DNA from: Bacteroidia bacterium
GTDB taxonomy: Bacteria > Bacteroidota > Bacteroidia > SpSt-205
Direction: 5' to 3'
Assembly: GCA_026414975.1 (NCBI GenBank)
Contig: JAOAHZ010000008.1
Span: 104,989-168,988, forward strand
DNA: 64,000 bases
Position numbers and translations under genes: made by a program
Shown: in pieces, positions 63,540 to 64,000 of the stretch
How positions within the stretch are numbered: the first letter of the stretch is position 1
How the letters are laid out: every line of letters starts with the position of its first letter
Notes under the pieces: model-generated
Database searches by the model: none
Seen by the model: only the letters and a program-made list of their open reading frames with translations
Told to the model about the DNA's origin: nothing

Positions 63540-64000
63540 ATGGATGCTGAGATTCGGCTTCAAGCCTTGCGTATAGAGCTGGAGGAGAAAGAACGCCTCA
63601 TAGACCAACTGCGTCGGCAGTGGGAAGCTGAGCGCGCTAGTCAAGCGGCTCGTCTGAAAGAGGCCGTAGCGCAGCAGTGGGAAGAGGCTTTGCAACAACT
63701 TGCCCCCGCCTTAGCCTACTTAGCTACGCAGCAGGGATTGTGGGCGCAGGGCACGTCTCCTCCCCTCTCCGCTGTCTTCCAAAACTTAGAGCGACTCTGG
63801 GAAGGATGGGGTCAGGTAGGTATTGTTCGCTGGCGAGCAGAGGGAGAAGGTATTCGGGTAGAAGAGGTACTCCCTGGCAGTGCTGCTGACGAAGCGGGCA
63901 TAGGACCAGGGGATTTTCTCCTTCTCGTGGAAGGTACCCCTGCTCGAAATATACCCACCGACTTCTGGCAATCTCATCGCCAAGCTACTCTGACCTGGAA
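63540..64000 (+). CDS. Coiled-coil and PDZ-domain protein (partial, runs off window)
   Basis: ATG 63540 opens a frame without stop to the window end (at least 153 residues). Residues 1-60 are a charged heptad-rich coiled coil (IRLQALRIELEEKERLIDQL). Residues about 95-145 read as a PDZ domain (VEEVLPGSAADEAGIGPGDFLLLVEG). There is no signal peptide, unlike the periplasmic HtrA family, so it is probably cytosolic. The 121-bp gap upstream carries TTATTTTG 14 nt before the ATG. It may belong to the DUF1257 cluster; the C-terminal domain lies outside the window. Confidence 0.75.
   Translation, partial: MDAEIRLQALRIELEEKERLIDQLRRQWEAERASQAARLKEAVAQQWEEALQQLAPALAYLATQQGLWAQGTSPPLSAVFQNLERLWEGWGQVGIVRWRAEGEGIRVEEVLPGSAADEAGIGPGDFLLLVEGTPARNIPTDFWQSHRQATLTW

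Noticed and set aside
1..64000. CRISPR arrays, insertion sequences, prophage genes, rRNA or tRNA genes
   Set aside because: I looked for regularly spaced repeats, transposase motifs, phage modules and tRNA arms on both strands by eye and saw none; a covariance-model scan would be needed to exclude small RNAs.

Overview
The window looks like a chromosomal segment of a member of the Bacteroidota. Supporting signs are the C-terminal gliding/type IX secretion (T9SS) sorting domains on several secreted proteins, sdhC-sdhA-sdhB order with a b558-type cytochrome subunit, a GWxTD-domain protein, an OstA-like protein, and above all a recurrent TAnnTTTG element (the Bacteroidota -7 promoter consensus). 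No rRNA, tRNA, CRISPR array or transposase was recognised. The small ribosomal protein bTHX and the general protein style would fit a thermophile, but this is inference. Respiration appears aerobic-type: complex I, succinate dehydrogenase, a c-type haem protein and acyl-CoA dehydrogenase are present.

Layout. 1-3886 (+): era, a PIN/NYN-like protein, fabI and purB, tightly packed. 4082-14910 (-): nadE, sppA, a large helical-repeat/beta-propeller protein, ribD and sdhCAB. 15022-16521 (+): an OstA-like envelope gene. 16668-24832 (-): a GlcD-type oxidase, a T9SS M1 aminopeptidase, a TPR protein, a phosphosulfolactate-synthase homologue, nuoH and a T9SS-sorted protein. 24998-31168 (+): a collagen-like lipoprotein, a helical protein, a metallophosphoesterase, an FTR1 iron permease and a GWxTD protein. 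31225-31431 (-): a small lipoprotein. 31508-37825 (+): nuoD, an outer-membrane barrel, a secreted protein, a PfkB kinase, mazG and a paraoxonase-like propeller. 37749-46041 (-): nuoN, a penicillin-acylase-family Ntn hydrolase, an acyl-CoA ligase, an acyl-CoA dehydrogenase fused to SCP2, and an NHL-like propeller. 46110-48544 (+): a monohaem protein and dnaK. 48887-52238 (-): gtrA-like, accD and a T9SS protein. 52218-56771 (+): a LolD-like ATPase, bTHX, trpS and clpB. 56910-58250 (-): a nucleotide-sugar dehydrogenase. 58679-59656 (-): remnants of a restriction-modification pair. 59710-64000: a divergent cluster of radical-SAM + DUF2997 facing DUF1257 + HEAT/beta-propeller + coiled-coil/PDZ.

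Two things stand out. First, at least 25 gene starts are preceded at only 3-9 nt by TAnnTTTG or a one-base variant, most often with exactly 4 nt between; transcription should then begin at or next to the start codon, so leaderless mRNA appears to be the rule. In three places the TAA stop codon of the upstream gene is itself the TA of the next promoter, and one divergent gene pair overlaps at its 5' ends. Second, the right-edge cluster is the best candidate for an unusual multi-component system; it continues past the window. Other points include an Era homologue with a degenerate G4 motif, three complex I genes dispersed among unrelated operons, and an ACAD-SCP2 fusion.
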